Below are positions 45,138 to 55,039 of a stretch of 64,000 nt of DNA, piece after piece. Each line of letters starts with the position of its first letter. Positions within the stretch are counted from its first letter, which is position 1. The DNA is from Laribacter hongkongensis DSM 14985 (lineage in GTDB: Bacteria > Pseudomonadota > Gammaproteobacteria > Burkholderiales > Aquaspirillaceae): contig NZ_AUHR01000016.1 of assembly GCF_000423285.1 (NCBI RefSeq), positions 1 to 64,000 of the forward strand. The letters run 5' to 3'. A model generated the notes under the pieces. That model had not been told where the DNA came from and did no database searches. It was given only the letters and a program-made list of their open reading frames with translations. A program made the position numbers and the translations under genes.

Positions 45138-46001
45138 TCAGGCAGCGGCAATCAGGCGGGCAATGGCGGATGAATCCAGCTCGCCCTCTCCGGACTCCAC
45201 TAGCCGGGCAATCAGGGTGCTGACCTCGCGGGTAGCGGGCAAGCTGGTCTCCAGCGCCGCTGCGGTGGCATTGACGATGCCCATGTCCTTGTTGTGCAGC
45301 CGTGCCTTGAATCCCGGTGCGTAGTTGTCATCAATCATGCGCTGGCCATGCAGCTCCAGCACGCGGCTGGCGGCAAAACCGCCCAACAGGGCTTCGCGGA
45401 CCCGTGCCTTGTCGACACCGCAGGCGCTGGCCAGCTTGAAGGCTTCGGCCACGGCCTGCACGTTCAGGGCCACCACGATCTGGTTGCAGGATTTGGCCAC
45501 GCTGCCGGCGCCGCTGTCACCGATGCGCACGATGTTCTTGCCCATGGCCCGGTAAACCGGCTGCGCCCGTTCGAATGCCCCTGCATCACCCCCGACCATG
45601 AACGACAGCGTACCGGCAATGGCACCGACTTCGCCGCCGGAAACCGGTGAGTCCAGGAAAAATACCCCCTTTGCCTCGCAGCTTGCCGCTATGGCGCGTG
45701 CACCGAGCGGCGAGATGGTCGACATGTCGATGACGATCAGCCCCGGACGGGCACCGGTCAGTACGCCATCCTCGCCCGTGACCACGGCTTCGACATCAGG
45801 GGTATCGGAAACGTTGGTGACCACCACATCCACCTGCCGGGCCAGGTCCGCCGGGCTGGTAGCCAGTGTGGCGCCGGCAGCCAGTAACGGTGTGCAGCTT
45901 TCCGGGCGGCGGGCCCAGACGACCAGTTCCAGTCCGGCCTTGAGGAGGTTTTCCGCACAGGGGCGTCCCATGATCCCCAAACCGATATAGCCTACTTTCA
46001 T
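45138..46001 (-). CDS. garR: 2-hydroxy-3-oxopropionate (tartronate semialdehyde) reductase-like 3-hydroxyacid dehydrogenase
   Basis: A 287-residue NAD(P)-dependent beta-hydroxyacid dehydrogenase. The Rossmann motif VGYIGLGIMGRP starts at residue 3. The substrate loop DSPVSGGEVGAIAGTLSFMVGG (about 117-138) and the catalytic Lys in AKSCNQIVVALNVQAVAEA (about 170) are present; HNKDMGI near 240 is typical of the GarR/GlxR branch. The reaction is tartronate semialdehyde plus NAD(P)H to D-glycerate. ATG 46001 is preferred to the TTG nine bases upstream because AGGA is ten bases away. No glyoxylate carboligase is next door, so substrate choice is inferred. Confidence 0.85.
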   Translation of the reverse strand: MKVGYIGLGIMGRPCAENLLKAGLELVVWARRPESCTPLLAAGATLATSPADLARQVDVVVTNVSDTPDVEAVVTGEDGVLTGARPGLIVIDMSTISPLGARAIAASCEAKGVFFLDSPVSGGEVGAIAGTLSFMVGGDAGAFERAQPVYRAMGKNIVRIGDSGAGSVAKSCNQIVVALNVQAVAEAFKLASACGVDKARVREALLGGFAASRVLELHGQRMIDDNYAPGFKARLHNKDMGIVNATAAALETSLPATREVSTLIARLVESGEGELDSSAIARLIAAA

Positions 46002-46134
46002 TTGTGCCAATTCCTGTCTTTTTGTTGCGTTAAATCAGACTAAGAAAAAATTAAATGCCACAGTCTAAGGTGTGTCATATCGTTAACAGACACAACGGCG
46101 GTTGGCCGTTGGACTTACTCCGGGAGACTTCATC

Positions 46135-46530
46135 ATGCGTAAACTGACTTCGCTTGCTGCCCTGCTGACCCTGTGCCTGAGCTCGGCTGCCTTTGCAGCT
46201 CCGGCTGCCGGTGGCGGCTTCACCGAAACCCGGCCGGCAGCGACTGGCGGCGGTTATACCGGCAACATGCCGACCCTGACCACTGTCGCCAAGGCCAAGG
46301 AGATGGCTGACGATACTCGCGTTGAGCTCAAGGGTAAAATCACCAAGCATATCCGCAGCGATCATTACGAATTCCAGGATGCCAGCGGTACCGTTGAGGT
46401 GGAAATCGACCACAAGGTCTGGGCTGGCCAGACCGTCAGCCCGCAGGATACGGTCGAAATCAGCGGTGAGGTGGACAAGGATGCATGGTCGACCGAAATC
46501 GATGTCAAGCGCCTGAAGCTGGTGAAATAA
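46135..46530 (+). CDS. YgiW/YdeI-family (BOF) periplasmic stress protein
   Basis: A 131-residue exported OB-fold protein with a signal peptide ending AFAA (residue 22). After a Gly-rich stretch (GGGFTETRPAATGGGYTGN) comes the BOF domain: AKEMADDTRVELKGKITKHI, then HYEFQDASGTVEVEIDHKVW, and DTVEISGEVDKDAWSTEIDV, ending IKRLKLVK-like. Relatives YgiW and YdeI respond to peroxide, cationic peptides or cadmium. CGGGAG precedes the ATG at 46135. Divergent from garR. Confidence 0.85.
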   Translation: MRKLTSLAALLTLCLSSAAFAAPAAGGGFTETRPAATGGGYTGNMPTLTTVAKAKEMADDTRVELKGKITKHIRSDHYEFQDASGTVEVEIDHKVWAGQTVSPQDTVEISGEVDKDAWSTEIDVKRLKLVK

Positions 46531-46592
46531 GGACCTGACTACCGGCCAGGGTATCGGCAGGATGCTGCCGGTATGTCCCTGAAGCACGACAA

Positions 46593-46619
46593 AACGCCCC
46601 GCCAGACTGGCGGGGCGTT
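46593..46619. terminator. Bidirectional terminator between BOF gene and comEA
   Basis: AACGCCCCGCC pairs perfectly with GGCGGGGCGTT around AGACT; A run before and TTGGTTTT after, serving the converging genes on both strands. Confidence 0.88.
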
Positions 46620-46645
46620 GGTTTTCCAGGTGGGAGCGAGAGGGC

Positions 46646-47131
46646 TCAGTAGCCGCTGCCCGGCATGGCCGTTGCGGGTTTTTTGGCCGGAGCCGGCTTG
46701 GCGGGAGCGGGCGGAGCGGCCATGCCCGGCAATCCTGTGGCGGGTTTGGCCGCAGTGGCTGGCGGAGGCGGTACCGGCTTGGCTGGCTGGGCCGGTGCCA
46801 CTGCCGGTTTTGAATAAGGCGTGGCAGGTTTGCCGGTCGGAGCCGGCTTGGCTGCATGGGCGGGCAGGCTGGTCGGACCGCTGGTGGCGACATCCTTGCG
46901 GATGGTGGCCAGTGTCTTGTCGCCAATGCCCGGCACATTCCTGAGATCGTCCACCGACTTGAACGGACCATGCTGCTGGCGCCAGTCGAGGATGGCCTGT
47001 GCCTTGACCGGGCCGATTTCAGGCAAGGATTCCAGCTCGGCACGACTGGCCGTATTGACGTTGACTGCGGCCAGTACGAAAGGTGAACACAGCAGGGCGG
47101 CCAGAGCCAGTAGGGTGGGGCGAAGCGGCAT
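46646..47131 (-). CDS. comEA: ComEA-like helix-hairpin-helix DNA-uptake protein with a Pro/Ala/Lys tail
   Basis: A 161-residue exported protein. A signal peptide ends at VLAA (about residue 21). The double helix-hairpin-helix domain follows (about 22-80): VNVNTASRAELESLPEIGPV and VDDLRNVPGIGDKTLATIRK. ComEA binds incoming double-stranded DNA in the periplasm during transformation. Neisserial ComEA normally ends here, but this protein continues with about 75 residues of Pro/Ala/Lys-rich low complexity (AKPAPTGKPATPYSKPAVAP and onward) to GSGY. GGAGAGCATC precedes ATG 47131, fixing the start. Leftward and monocistronic, with a shared terminator. Confidence 0.85.
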   Translation of the reverse strand: MPLRPTLLALAALLCSPFVLAAVNVNTASRAELESLPEIGPVKAQAILDWRQQHGPFKSVDDLRNVPGIGDKTLATIRKDVATSGPTSLPAHAAKPAPTGKPATPYSKPAVAPAQPAKPVPPPPATAAKPATGLPGMAAPPAPAKPAPAKKPATAMPGSGY

Positions 47132-47182
47132 GATGCTCTCCTTGAAAGAACGCGCCTTGTCTGAACATAGCAGCCGGTCATG

Positions 47183-47210
47183 AAAAAACGGCATCCCGCA
47201 GGATGCCGTT
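47183..47210 (-). terminator. Intrinsic terminator of purB
   Basis: AACGGCATCC (47187-47196) pairs with GGATGCCGTT (47201-47210) across CGCA; six A on the left give the leftward U run. It lies 24 bp past purB. Confidence 0.88.
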
Positions 47211-47233
47211 GGTCAGGCCGGAAACAGGGCGCG

Positions 47234-48694
<1,461 letters not shown>

Positions 48695-49597
48695 TCAGCC
48701 GGCCTTGTCGAGCCGGCGTGCCAGGCCCGCCGCCAGTACGTCGGCAGCGGCGGGGGCAAAACGGAAAAAGAGTTCGGGCTCGATCATTTCGAGTTCCATG
48801 ATCGCGAGCCGGCCGCTGTTGTCGCGGATGGCGTCGACCCGGGCATACAGCACGTCAAACGGCACGGACCGGACAGCAGCCTCGGCAAAGGCGGTTTCTT
48901 CGGCGCTGGGTACGTGCGGGTGCACCGTACCGCCCCAGTCGTCCTGCACGCGGAAATCACCGGACTTCGGTGTCTTGCGGATGGCGTGGGTGACGCGGCC
49001 GTCCAGCACCATCAGCGAGGTTTCGCCCTGTTCCAGCACCTGGTGCTGGAAGGGTTGCAGCATCATGGCTTCCTGTTCGACCAGTTCACCGAAGGTGCAT
49101 TCGTGCACGGCGGCCTCGTCGGCACTGAAACGGTAGGTATGGCGGGCAGCGCCGCTGATGGCGGGCTTGAGGATCAGCTCGTCCCAGCCGGTTTCGGCCA
49201 CCACGTGCGCGAGGCTGCGCGGGTCGCCGCGTTCGACATAGGCAGTGGACACCACATTGACGCCGGCACGGGCCAGGTCGCCGAGGTAGTGCTTGTCGAG
49301 ATTCCAGCGGATCAGCGCGGCTTCGTTGAAAAGGCGGGCGTTGCGGCTGACCTGGTCAAGCCACGGTGAAAATTCGCCGAAGCGGTGAAAGTAGTCCCAG
49401 GTGGTGCGGAACAGCACCGAACGGGTGTCTTGCCAGCCGTGGGCCGGATCGGCCCAGTCGCGGCGGATGACCCGCAGCCCCTGACGCTCGAGCGCCTGCA
49501 TGACCAGTCCGTCTTCGGCATGCACCTGGCGGGTATACCAGTCTGTTTCGTTGGCGGCGAGATAGCGGGATTCAGTCAGGACGGCCACGTCGTACAT
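48695..49597 (-). CDS. ATP-grasp domain protein, RimK/DcsG-like
   Basis: A 300-residue ATP-grasp ligase-like protein. After an N-terminal alpha/beta domain (YDVAVLTESRYL, VLFRTTWDYFHRFGEFSPWL) come RWNLDKHYLGDLARAGVNVV and ELILKPAISGAARHTYRF with the ATP-contacting Lys. The C-terminal lobe has SLMVLDGRVTHAIRKTPKSGDF and LARVDAIRDN-like YARVDAIRD with MELEMIEPELFF for the Mg ligands. Relatives join a carboxylate to an amine or hydroxyl, for example DcsG in cycloserine synthesis. The substrate here is unknown. No biosynthetic cluster surrounds it (purB and ffh are neighbours). Confidence 0.75.
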   Translation of the reverse strand: MYDVAVLTESRYLAANETDWYTRQVHAEDGLVMQALERQGLRVIRRDWADPAHGWQDTRSVLFRTTWDYFHRFGEFSPWLDQVSRNARLFNEAALIRWNLDKHYLGDLARAGVNVVSTAYVERGDPRSLAHVVAETGWDELILKPAISGAARHTYRFSADEAAVHECTFGELVEQEAMMLQPFQHQVLEQGETSLMVLDGRVTHAIRKTPKSGDFRVQDDWGGTVHPHVPSAEETAFAEAAVRSVPFDVLYARVDAIRDNSGRLAIMELEMIEPELFFRFAPAAADVLAAGLARRLDKAG

Positions 49598-49663
49598 TCA
49601 CATCACCTTGGCTCAGTAAAATCGGGGTTCCGGCTGGCCGCACCGGCGGGTGCGGCCCCGGGA

Positions 49664-51016
49664 TCACATGCCGGGCAGCATGCCCTTCATGCCGCGCATC
49701 AGCTTCGACATGCCGCCCTTGGAGAACTGCTTCATCATTTTCTGCATGTCCTCGAACTGCTTGAGCAGGCGGTTGACTTCCTGCACGGTAACGCCGGCAC
49801 CGGCCGCGATGCGGCGCTTGCGGCTGGCCTTGAGGAGCTCGGGCTTGCGGCGTTCGGCCGGGGTCATGGAGTTGATGATGCCTTCCAGCCGGGTAACGGC
49901 CTTGTCGGCGACGGCACCGTCCACGCCTTTGGCCATCTGGCCGATCTGGCCAGGCATCTTTTCCATCAGGCTGGCCATGCCGCCCATCTTGCGCATCTGC
50001 TGGATCTGCGACTTGAAGTCCTCAAGATCAAAGCCCTTGCCGGACTTCAGTTTCTTGGCCATGGCGGCGGCTTCTTGTTCGTCGATGCCTTTCTGCACAT
50101 CTTCGATCAGGCTCAGCACGTCGCCCATGCCGAGGATCCGGCTGGCCATGCGGTCGGGGTGGAACGGCTCCAGCCCGGTGAGCTTTTCGCCGACGCCGAT
50201 GAACTTGATCGGCTTGCCGGTGACGTTGCGTACCGACAGGGCGGCACCGCCGCGGGCGTCACCGTCAAGCTTGGTCAGCACCACGCCGGTCAGCGGCAGG
50301 GCTTCGTTGAACGCCTGGGCGGTGTTGACGGCATCCTGGCCCTGCATGGCGTCGACCACGAACAGGGTTTCGACCGGGTTGATCGCGGCGTGGACGGCCT
50401 TGATCTCGTTCATCATCGCTTCGTCGATGGCCAGACGACCGGCGGTATCGACGATCAGCACGTCAAAGTAGTGGCGTTTGGCGTGGTCGACGGCAGCACG
50501 GGCGATGTCGACCGGCAACTGGCCGACGCTGGACGGGAACCATTCGACTTCTACCTGGCCTGCTAGCAGTTTCAGCTGCTCGATGGCGGCGGGGCGGTAA
50601 ACGTCGGTGGAGACGAGCAGGACTTTTTTCTTGCTCTTTTCTTTCAGCAGCTTGGCCAGCTTGCCGGTAGTGGTGGTCTTGCCCGCGCCCTGCAGGCCGG
50701 CCATCAGCACGATGGCCGGTGGCACGGCAGCGAGGTTGAGCGAGTCGTTCTGCTCGCCCATCAGCTTGACCAGCTCTTCGTGCACCACGCCGACCACGGC
50801 CTGGCCCGGAGTCAGGCTGCCCATGACCTCCTGGCCCATGGCGCGTTCACGCACCTGGTTGACGAAGGCTTTGACGACCGGCAGGGCAACGTCGGCTTCC
50901 AGCAGGGCCATGCGCACTTCGCGCATGGCGTCCTTGATGTTGTCCTCGGTCAGGCGGGCATGGCCCTTGAGGGTTTTGATGACGCCGGAGAGGCGGTTGC
51001 TCAGGGTGTCGAACAT
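49664..51016 (-). CDS. ffh: Signal recognition particle protein Ffh
   Basis: A 450-residue GTPase that binds signal sequences and 4.5S RNA and delivers ribosomes to FtsY at the membrane. The N domain starts MFDTLSNRLSGVIKTLKGHARL. The G domain has GLQGAGKTTTTGKLAKLL (P loop, about residues 108-125), DTAGRLAIDEAMMNE and TKLDGDARGGAAL. The Met-rich M domain (about 300-450) ends with GGMSKLMRGMKGMLPGM. Length equals E. coli Ffh (453). Divergent from a CcsA-like gene. Confidence 0.96.
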   Translation of the reverse strand: MFDTLSNRLSGVIKTLKGHARLTEDNIKDAMREVRMALLEADVALPVVKAFVNQVRERAMGQEVMGSLTPGQAVVGVVHEELVKLMGEQNDSLNLAAVPPAIVLMAGLQGAGKTTTTGKLAKLLKEKSKKKVLLVSTDVYRPAAIEQLKLLAGQVEVEWFPSSVGQLPVDIARAAVDHAKRHYFDVLIVDTAGRLAIDEAMMNEIKAVHAAINPVETLFVVDAMQGQDAVNTAQAFNEALPLTGVVLTKLDGDARGGAALSVRNVTGKPIKFIGVGEKLTGLEPFHPDRMASRILGMGDVLSLIEDVQKGIDEQEAAAMAKKLKSGKGFDLEDFKSQIQQMRKMGGMASLMEKMPGQIGQMAKGVDGAVADKAVTRLEGIINSMTPAERRKPELLKASRKRRIAAGAGVTVQEVNRLLKQFEDMQKMMKQFSKGGMSKLMRGMKGMLPGM

Positions 51017-51141
51017 GGGGCAAATCCTTGGCGCCGCAGTGTGTCTGACGGGCGGCGAATCGGGTAGACTGTCACGAAAAACCGCATTTTACATGAGCCG
51101 GTGGCAAAAGCCGCCGCCCGTCCTTCCTATCATCGACGACG

Positions 51142-51957
51142 ATGCCCCTGATCCTCTCCTTGCCCGGTGCTGTAGCCCTGATTGCCTATCTGGTTCTGGC
51201 GTGGCGTTTTGGTGCGCTCTGGCGCGGCTATGTCCCGCCGTTTGCCGATCATCCCTTGCGCGAACAGGGCGTGGTGGGTGGTGTGCTGGCCTTGCACGGT
51301 CTGGCGCTGGCGCTGCCCGGCATCGGGCTGCTCAACATGGGCGTGGGCGAGGCAGTCAGTCTGGTTGCATGGCTGACCATCGGCCTGCACTGGGCCATCC
51401 GCTGGTGTTACCGGCTCGAAGGCCTGCAATGGCCGCTGATGCTGATGGGCGCCATGGGTTGTGCCGCAGCCCTGGTGCTGCCGGCCAGTTATACCCACGG
51501 TCTGACCGCCTCGCCGGCGCTGGCGCTGCACATCATCGTGTCGCTGATGGGCTACAGCCTGTTCCTGCTGGCCGCCATGATGGCCGGGCTGATGCTGGTC
51601 ATCGAAAAGCGTTTGCATGCCCGCAACCTCAAGCGGCTGCCGGTCAAGCTGCCTCCTCTGCTGAAACTGGAAAACCTGCTGTTCCAGACCCTGGGGGTAG
51701 CACTGGCCCTGCTGACCGTCACTGTCGTCACCGGCACGGCGTTTTCCGAAGCCATTTTCGGCCGTCCGTTTGCACTGACGCACAAGAGCGTGTTTTCGTT
51801 CGTGTCGTGGGGCGTGTTTGCGCTCCTGCTGTTCGGCCACTGGCGCTGGGGCTGGCGCGGCCGGCTGGCGGCGCGCTGGACGCTGGCCGGCATGGTGTTC
51901 CTGTTCCTGGCCTATCTGGGCAGCAAGATGGTGATGGAAGTCATCCTTTACCGTTGA
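51142..51957 (+). CDS. CcsA/YpjD-like cytochrome c assembly-family membrane protein
   Basis: A 271-residue protein with eight hydrophobic helices of the CcsA/CcmC/HemX superfamily, matching E. coli YpjD, which is likewise divergent from ffh. Haem-handling histidines would be H in LALHGLAL, LHIIVSLMGYSLF (the first helix after the central loop), and LTHKSVFSFVSWGVFALLLF, close to the THKSVFS motif of this family. Its exact role is not known. It converges on a DUF523 gene and the two overlap by 10 bp at their ends. Confidence 0.82.
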   Translation: MPLILSLPGAVALIAYLVLAWRFGALWRGYVPPFADHPLREQGVVGGVLALHGLALALPGIGLLNMGVGEAVSLVAWLTIGLHWAIRWCYRLEGLQWPLMLMGAMGCAAALVLPASYTHGLTASPALALHIIVSLMGYSLFLLAAMMAGLMLVIEKRLHARNLKRLPVKLPPLLKLENLLFQTLGVALALLTVTVVTGTAFSEAIFGRPFALTHKSVFSFVSWGVFALLLFGHWRWGWRGRLAARWTLAGMVFLFLAYLGSKMVMEVILYR

Positions 51958-52457
51958 CCGGACATGGCGGCCTCAAGGGCCGCCAGTTTTTTGGCCACGG
52001 CCTCCAGCTCGTCCTGTGCAAACACCATGATTCCGTTCCGGCGCAGCAGGGCCGCCGTCACGCCACTGCCCGCCAGTAGCCGGCCGGAAAACCCGCCATC
52101 GTAGATGCGCAGGCTGCCGCACGAAGGGCTTTTGTCCGTCAGCACGGCCAGCCGGCAGTGGCGGGATTGCGCCAGATGCAATGCGGCCATGGCACCGGCG
52201 ACAAAGGCTTCAGTGACATCCTGCCCTGACTTGTCGACCACGCGGGCCAGGCCATCAAGCACGGCGGCTCCATCGCCAGCGATGATTTCGGCCGGCGCCC
52301 GGGGTGTGGGCAGGCCACCGGCGCATTCAGGGCAAAAGGCCAGCAGTCGCCCTTCGGCCTGCCATTGTTGCCACAGGGGATGGCCGACCGGCAGGGCTTT
52401 GCCGTCATAGCGGACCGGCTGGCCCAGGAGGCAGGCACTGGTGAGGATGTAATGCAT
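51948..52457 (-). CDS. DUF523 family protein
   Basis: A 169-residue protein of the DUF523 family. The start HYILTSACLLGQPVRYDGKA, then FCPECAGGLPTPRAPAEI, and LAVLTDKSPSCGSLRIYDG with a G-rich follow-up are the invariant regions. They bring together Cys residues (C9, C42, C45 and C112 by estimate) that could bind a metal or Fe-S cluster. The function of the family has not been established beyond links to thiol or desulfidase chemistry. Convergent with the CcsA-like gene, sharing 10 bp. Confidence 0.85.
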   Translation of the reverse strand: MHYILTSACLLGQPVRYDGKALPVGHPLWQQWQAEGRLLAFCPECAGGLPTPRAPAEIIAGDGAAVLDGLARVVDKSGQDVTEAFVAGAMAALHLAQSRHCRLAVLTDKSPSCGSLRIYDGGFSGRLLAGSGVTAALLRRNGIMVFAQDELEAVAKKLAALEAAMSGQR

Positions 52458-52702
52458 CGGCTACAGGCAAGGACAGGAAGGCCGGAATGATGGCATGCCA
52501 GCCCGGAGAGCGCATTCCTGCTCCGGAGGTTTGCTGGTTCCGGTGGCATGGACCGGGAAAAACCGGGGCCGGATCGGGGCTGTCGTGACGGTACTGGCCT
52601 GGTCCGGGTGGAATGTGCAAGCCGCAACGTGTCCGGGACTGACGGTCCGTACTGGCTTTAACGGTGAAATCCGCGTGTGCACGGACTCCACCGGGGCAGG
52701 TT

Positions 52703-53077
52703 TCAGGCTGTCTCATGGATGACGGAGCCTGGCGTTGACGTGACATTCGCCGGCGCACTGGTGCTGGCCGTGGCAGGCGCCGCGTTCTGGGCATGGCGAT
52801 GTCCCTTGTGGCTTTTCTGCATGGCTTCCATGTCTGCCTGCGCGCTCTTGATGTCCCCGCTCTTGAGGGCGACACCAATCCTGGCCAGCGGGCTGTCGGA
52901 ACTGACATTACCTGGCGTGTCGTAGGCCGCCGGTACCTGGGACACGTCGCCGCTTTTGAGGGCAGATGCCAGATCCTGCATGGCTTGGCGGCGGTTACTG
53001 CTCTGGTTGCTTGAGCATGACGGATTCGGAACAGAACCCACGCTGTCTGCGGCCATTCCAGGATCTTCATGAGTCAT
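52703..53077 (-). CDS. Hypothetical soluble protein with two SGD-type repeats
   Basis: A protein of about 124 residues from ATG 53077 (MTHEDPGMAADSVG); a GTG at 53119 or an internal ATG are alternatives since no start has a clear ribosome site. Two helical repeats are visible: MQDLASALKSGDVSQVPAAY and ARIGVALKSGDIKSAQADME. The ALxSGDLxxAQxA pattern occurs in uncharacterised proteobacterial proteins, often in several copies with a C-terminal GHRH-like end, as here (KGHRHAQ). No signal peptide or domain with a known role was recognised. Confidence 0.5.
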   Translation of the reverse strand: MTHEDPGMAADSVGSVPNPSCSSNQSSNRRQAMQDLASALKSGDVSQVPAAYDTPGNVSSDSPLARIGVALKSGDIKSAQADMEAMQKSHKGHRHAQNAAPATASTSAPANVTSTPGSVIHETA

Positions 53078-53474
53078 GCTTTGCCGTGAAGGGACAAAGC
53101 CGGTAAAGGGACATTGCACCGGATGAATTCATGGAGTCATGAATGACGATCAAATGAAGGTTGTCCAGGAAAAACCGGCTGCGCAGCCGGTTGGCATCAA
53201 GAGGGCGGGTGCTTGAGCTGCGGCTTTGGCCAATGGTTTTCTGGCTCCATTCCGCGCAAACACAGGCGCAGAACCGGTGGCTTTCCGGATGGCTTGCGGG
53301 TATGCAGATTGCCAGTGGCCGTTGCGCCGATGCTCATCCTCCGCCTCCTGCCGGCCTGTTCCTGGTGCAGGCCTGCGTGGATGCCATGAACGGAATCCGG
53401 CATTGCGGTGGTCATGTCACCTGCAAGTGCTGCGCTCGTCAGGAGCGGCGCGGTCGATACGGGGTGAATGCCGC
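53078..53474. other. About 400 bp without a recognisable gene
   Basis: Between the hypothetical gene and modC. Frames on both strands are open in part but lack family resemblance. No terminator with a U run was found past modC. Confidence 0.35.
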
Positions 53475-54362
53475 TCAGTGCGTGCCAGTGTCCGGCTGGC
53501 GCATCACCAGCGGACTGAAGCCCTGGGCGGCCAGCGTCACCCGGTCGCCTGGACGTACCTGTGCCGCCTCGTCCGGGTCCAGCACCACATCCATCACCTG
53601 CCCTCCGGCGAGCAGGCTGGCCACGTCGAGCACGCCCATGCGCCGCACGGCCAGCACTTCTGCTGCCAGTTGCAGGCGTCCACTGCCTCCCTGTCCGAGA
53701 AACAGCGATTCAGGGCTGCCGTCGCCGGTGACCTGCCCGGCTTCCAGACGGATGACCCGGCGGGCAAGCCGGAACACTTCGGCCAGATCGTGGCTGACCA
53801 GCAGCAAGGTCGGGGCAAAGCGCGCATGCAGTGCCAGCAGTTCGTCCTGCAGCCGGTGACGCAGGTCGGCATCGAGTGCCGACAGGGCTTCGTCCAGCAG
53901 CAGGAGTTGCGGTTCGCGGGCCAGTGCCCGGGCCAGGGCCACCCGCTGGCGCTGGCCGCCCGACAGCGTGTCAGGACGACGCTCGGCCAGGGCGGCCAGT
54001 CCGGTGAGTTCCAGCAGCTCGTCAATGCGTACCGGATTACGGACCGGCTGCGCGGCCGCGAGGTTGCCACGGACCGACAGGTGCGGAAACAGCGCGTAGT
54101 CCTGGAATACCATTCCGATCTGCCGTTGCTGCGGGGGAACATGAATGCCGCGGGCACTGTCGAACCAGACCGTGCCGTTGACCACCAGCCGGCCGCTGTC
54201 CGGCCGGGTCAGCCCGGCCAGCATGCGCAACAGGGTGGTCTTGCCGGCACCGGAGGCACCGAAAAGGGCGATGCGGTCGCCGGGCGTCAGGCTGGCCGTC
54301 ACCTTGAGTGTCAGCGGGCCGTGGGCGGTGTCCAGCTGTCTGGCGAGGTCGATTTCGATCAC
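53475..54362 (-). CDS. modC: Molybdate ABC transporter ATP-binding protein
   Basis: A 295-residue ABC ATPase. Walker A GASGAGKTTLL is at about residues 34-44, the Q loop in VFQDYALFPHLS, the signature LSGGQRQRVALARAL at about 133-147, and Walker B LLLLDEALSALD at about 153-164. The C-terminal 65 residues form one TOBE/Mop-like domain, shorter than the E. coli ModC tail (352 residues in all). The start is GTG 54362, overlapping the modB stop by 4 bp (GTGA); longer in-frame readings run through modB. Last gene of modE-modA-modX-modB-modC. Confidence 0.92.
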   Translation of the reverse strand: MIEIDLARQLDTAHGPLTLKVTASLTPGDRIALFGASGAGKTTLLRMLAGLTRPDSGRLVVNGTVWFDSARGIHVPPQQRQIGMVFQDYALFPHLSVRGNLAAAQPVRNPVRIDELLELTGLAALAERRPDTLSGGQRQRVALARALAREPQLLLLDEALSALDADLRHRLQDELLALHARFAPTLLLVSHDLAEVFRLARRVIRLEAGQVTGDGSPESLFLGQGGSGRLQLAAEVLAVRRMGVLDVASLLAGGQVMDVVLDPDEAAQVRPGDRVTLAAQGFSPLVMRQPDTGTH

Positions 54363-55039
54363 AGGGCACGGACTCCGCGGCGGTTGACGAGATACACGGT
54401 CAGCACGATGGCAAACGACAGCACGAACAGCACGCCGGCGTAGAGGTTGGCTGCGGCGTAGTTCAGCCCTTCCACCTCGTCGTAGATGGCGATCGACGCC
54501 ACCTTGGTCACGCCCGGAATGTTGCCGCCGATCATCAGGACCACGCCGAATTCCCCCACCGTATGGGCAAAGGTCAGTACCAGTCCGGCCAGCAGGGCGC
54601 GCTTGATGTTGGGAAGCTCGAACCGCAACAGGGTTTGCAGGCGCGAATGACCGAGCGTCCACGCCGCTTCGCGCAGGCAGGGCGGCAGGTTGGCCAGGGC
54701 AGATTGCAGCGGCTGTACCATGAAGGGCAGGCTGAACAGCACTGATCCCAGCACCAGTCCTTCAAAAGTGAACACCAGCTTCAGGCTGAAGGTGTCGATC
54801 AGCCAGCGGCCCAGCCACGATTGCGGGCTGAAGGCCAGCAGCAGGTAAAACCCCAGTACCGAAGGCGGCAGCACCAGCGGCATGCTGACCAGCGTTTCGG
54901 CCAGCGGCCGCAGCGGGCTGGTGGTGCGTGCCAGCCAGGCGGCCAGCGGCAGGCCGATGACCAGCAGGATGGCCGTGGTCAGGGCGGCCAGCCGGAAGGT
55001 CAGCCACAGCGGCGTCCAGTCAAGTTCAAGCAGCGTCAT
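54359..55039 (-). CDS. modB: Molybdate ABC transporter permease
   Basis: A 226-residue inner-membrane permease with five to six helices. It shows VSMPLVLPPSVLGFYLLLAF and FTFEGLVLGSVLFSLPFMVQ, then the EAA loop REAAWTLGHSRLQTLLRFEL with the conserved Gly, and AHTVGEFGVVLMIGGNIPG, all typical of ModB. The gene overlaps modX by 14 bp and modC by 4 bp. Confidence 0.94.
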   Translation of the reverse strand: MTLLELDWTPLWLTFRLAALTTAILLVIGLPLAAWLARTTSPLRPLAETLVSMPLVLPPSVLGFYLLLAFSPQSWLGRWLIDTFSLKLVFTFEGLVLGSVLFSLPFMVQPLQSALANLPPCLREAAWTLGHSRLQTLLRFELPNIKRALLAGLVLTFAHTVGEFGVVLMIGGNIPGVTKVASIAIYDEVEGLNYAAANLYAGVLFVLSFAIVLTVYLVNRRGVRAL

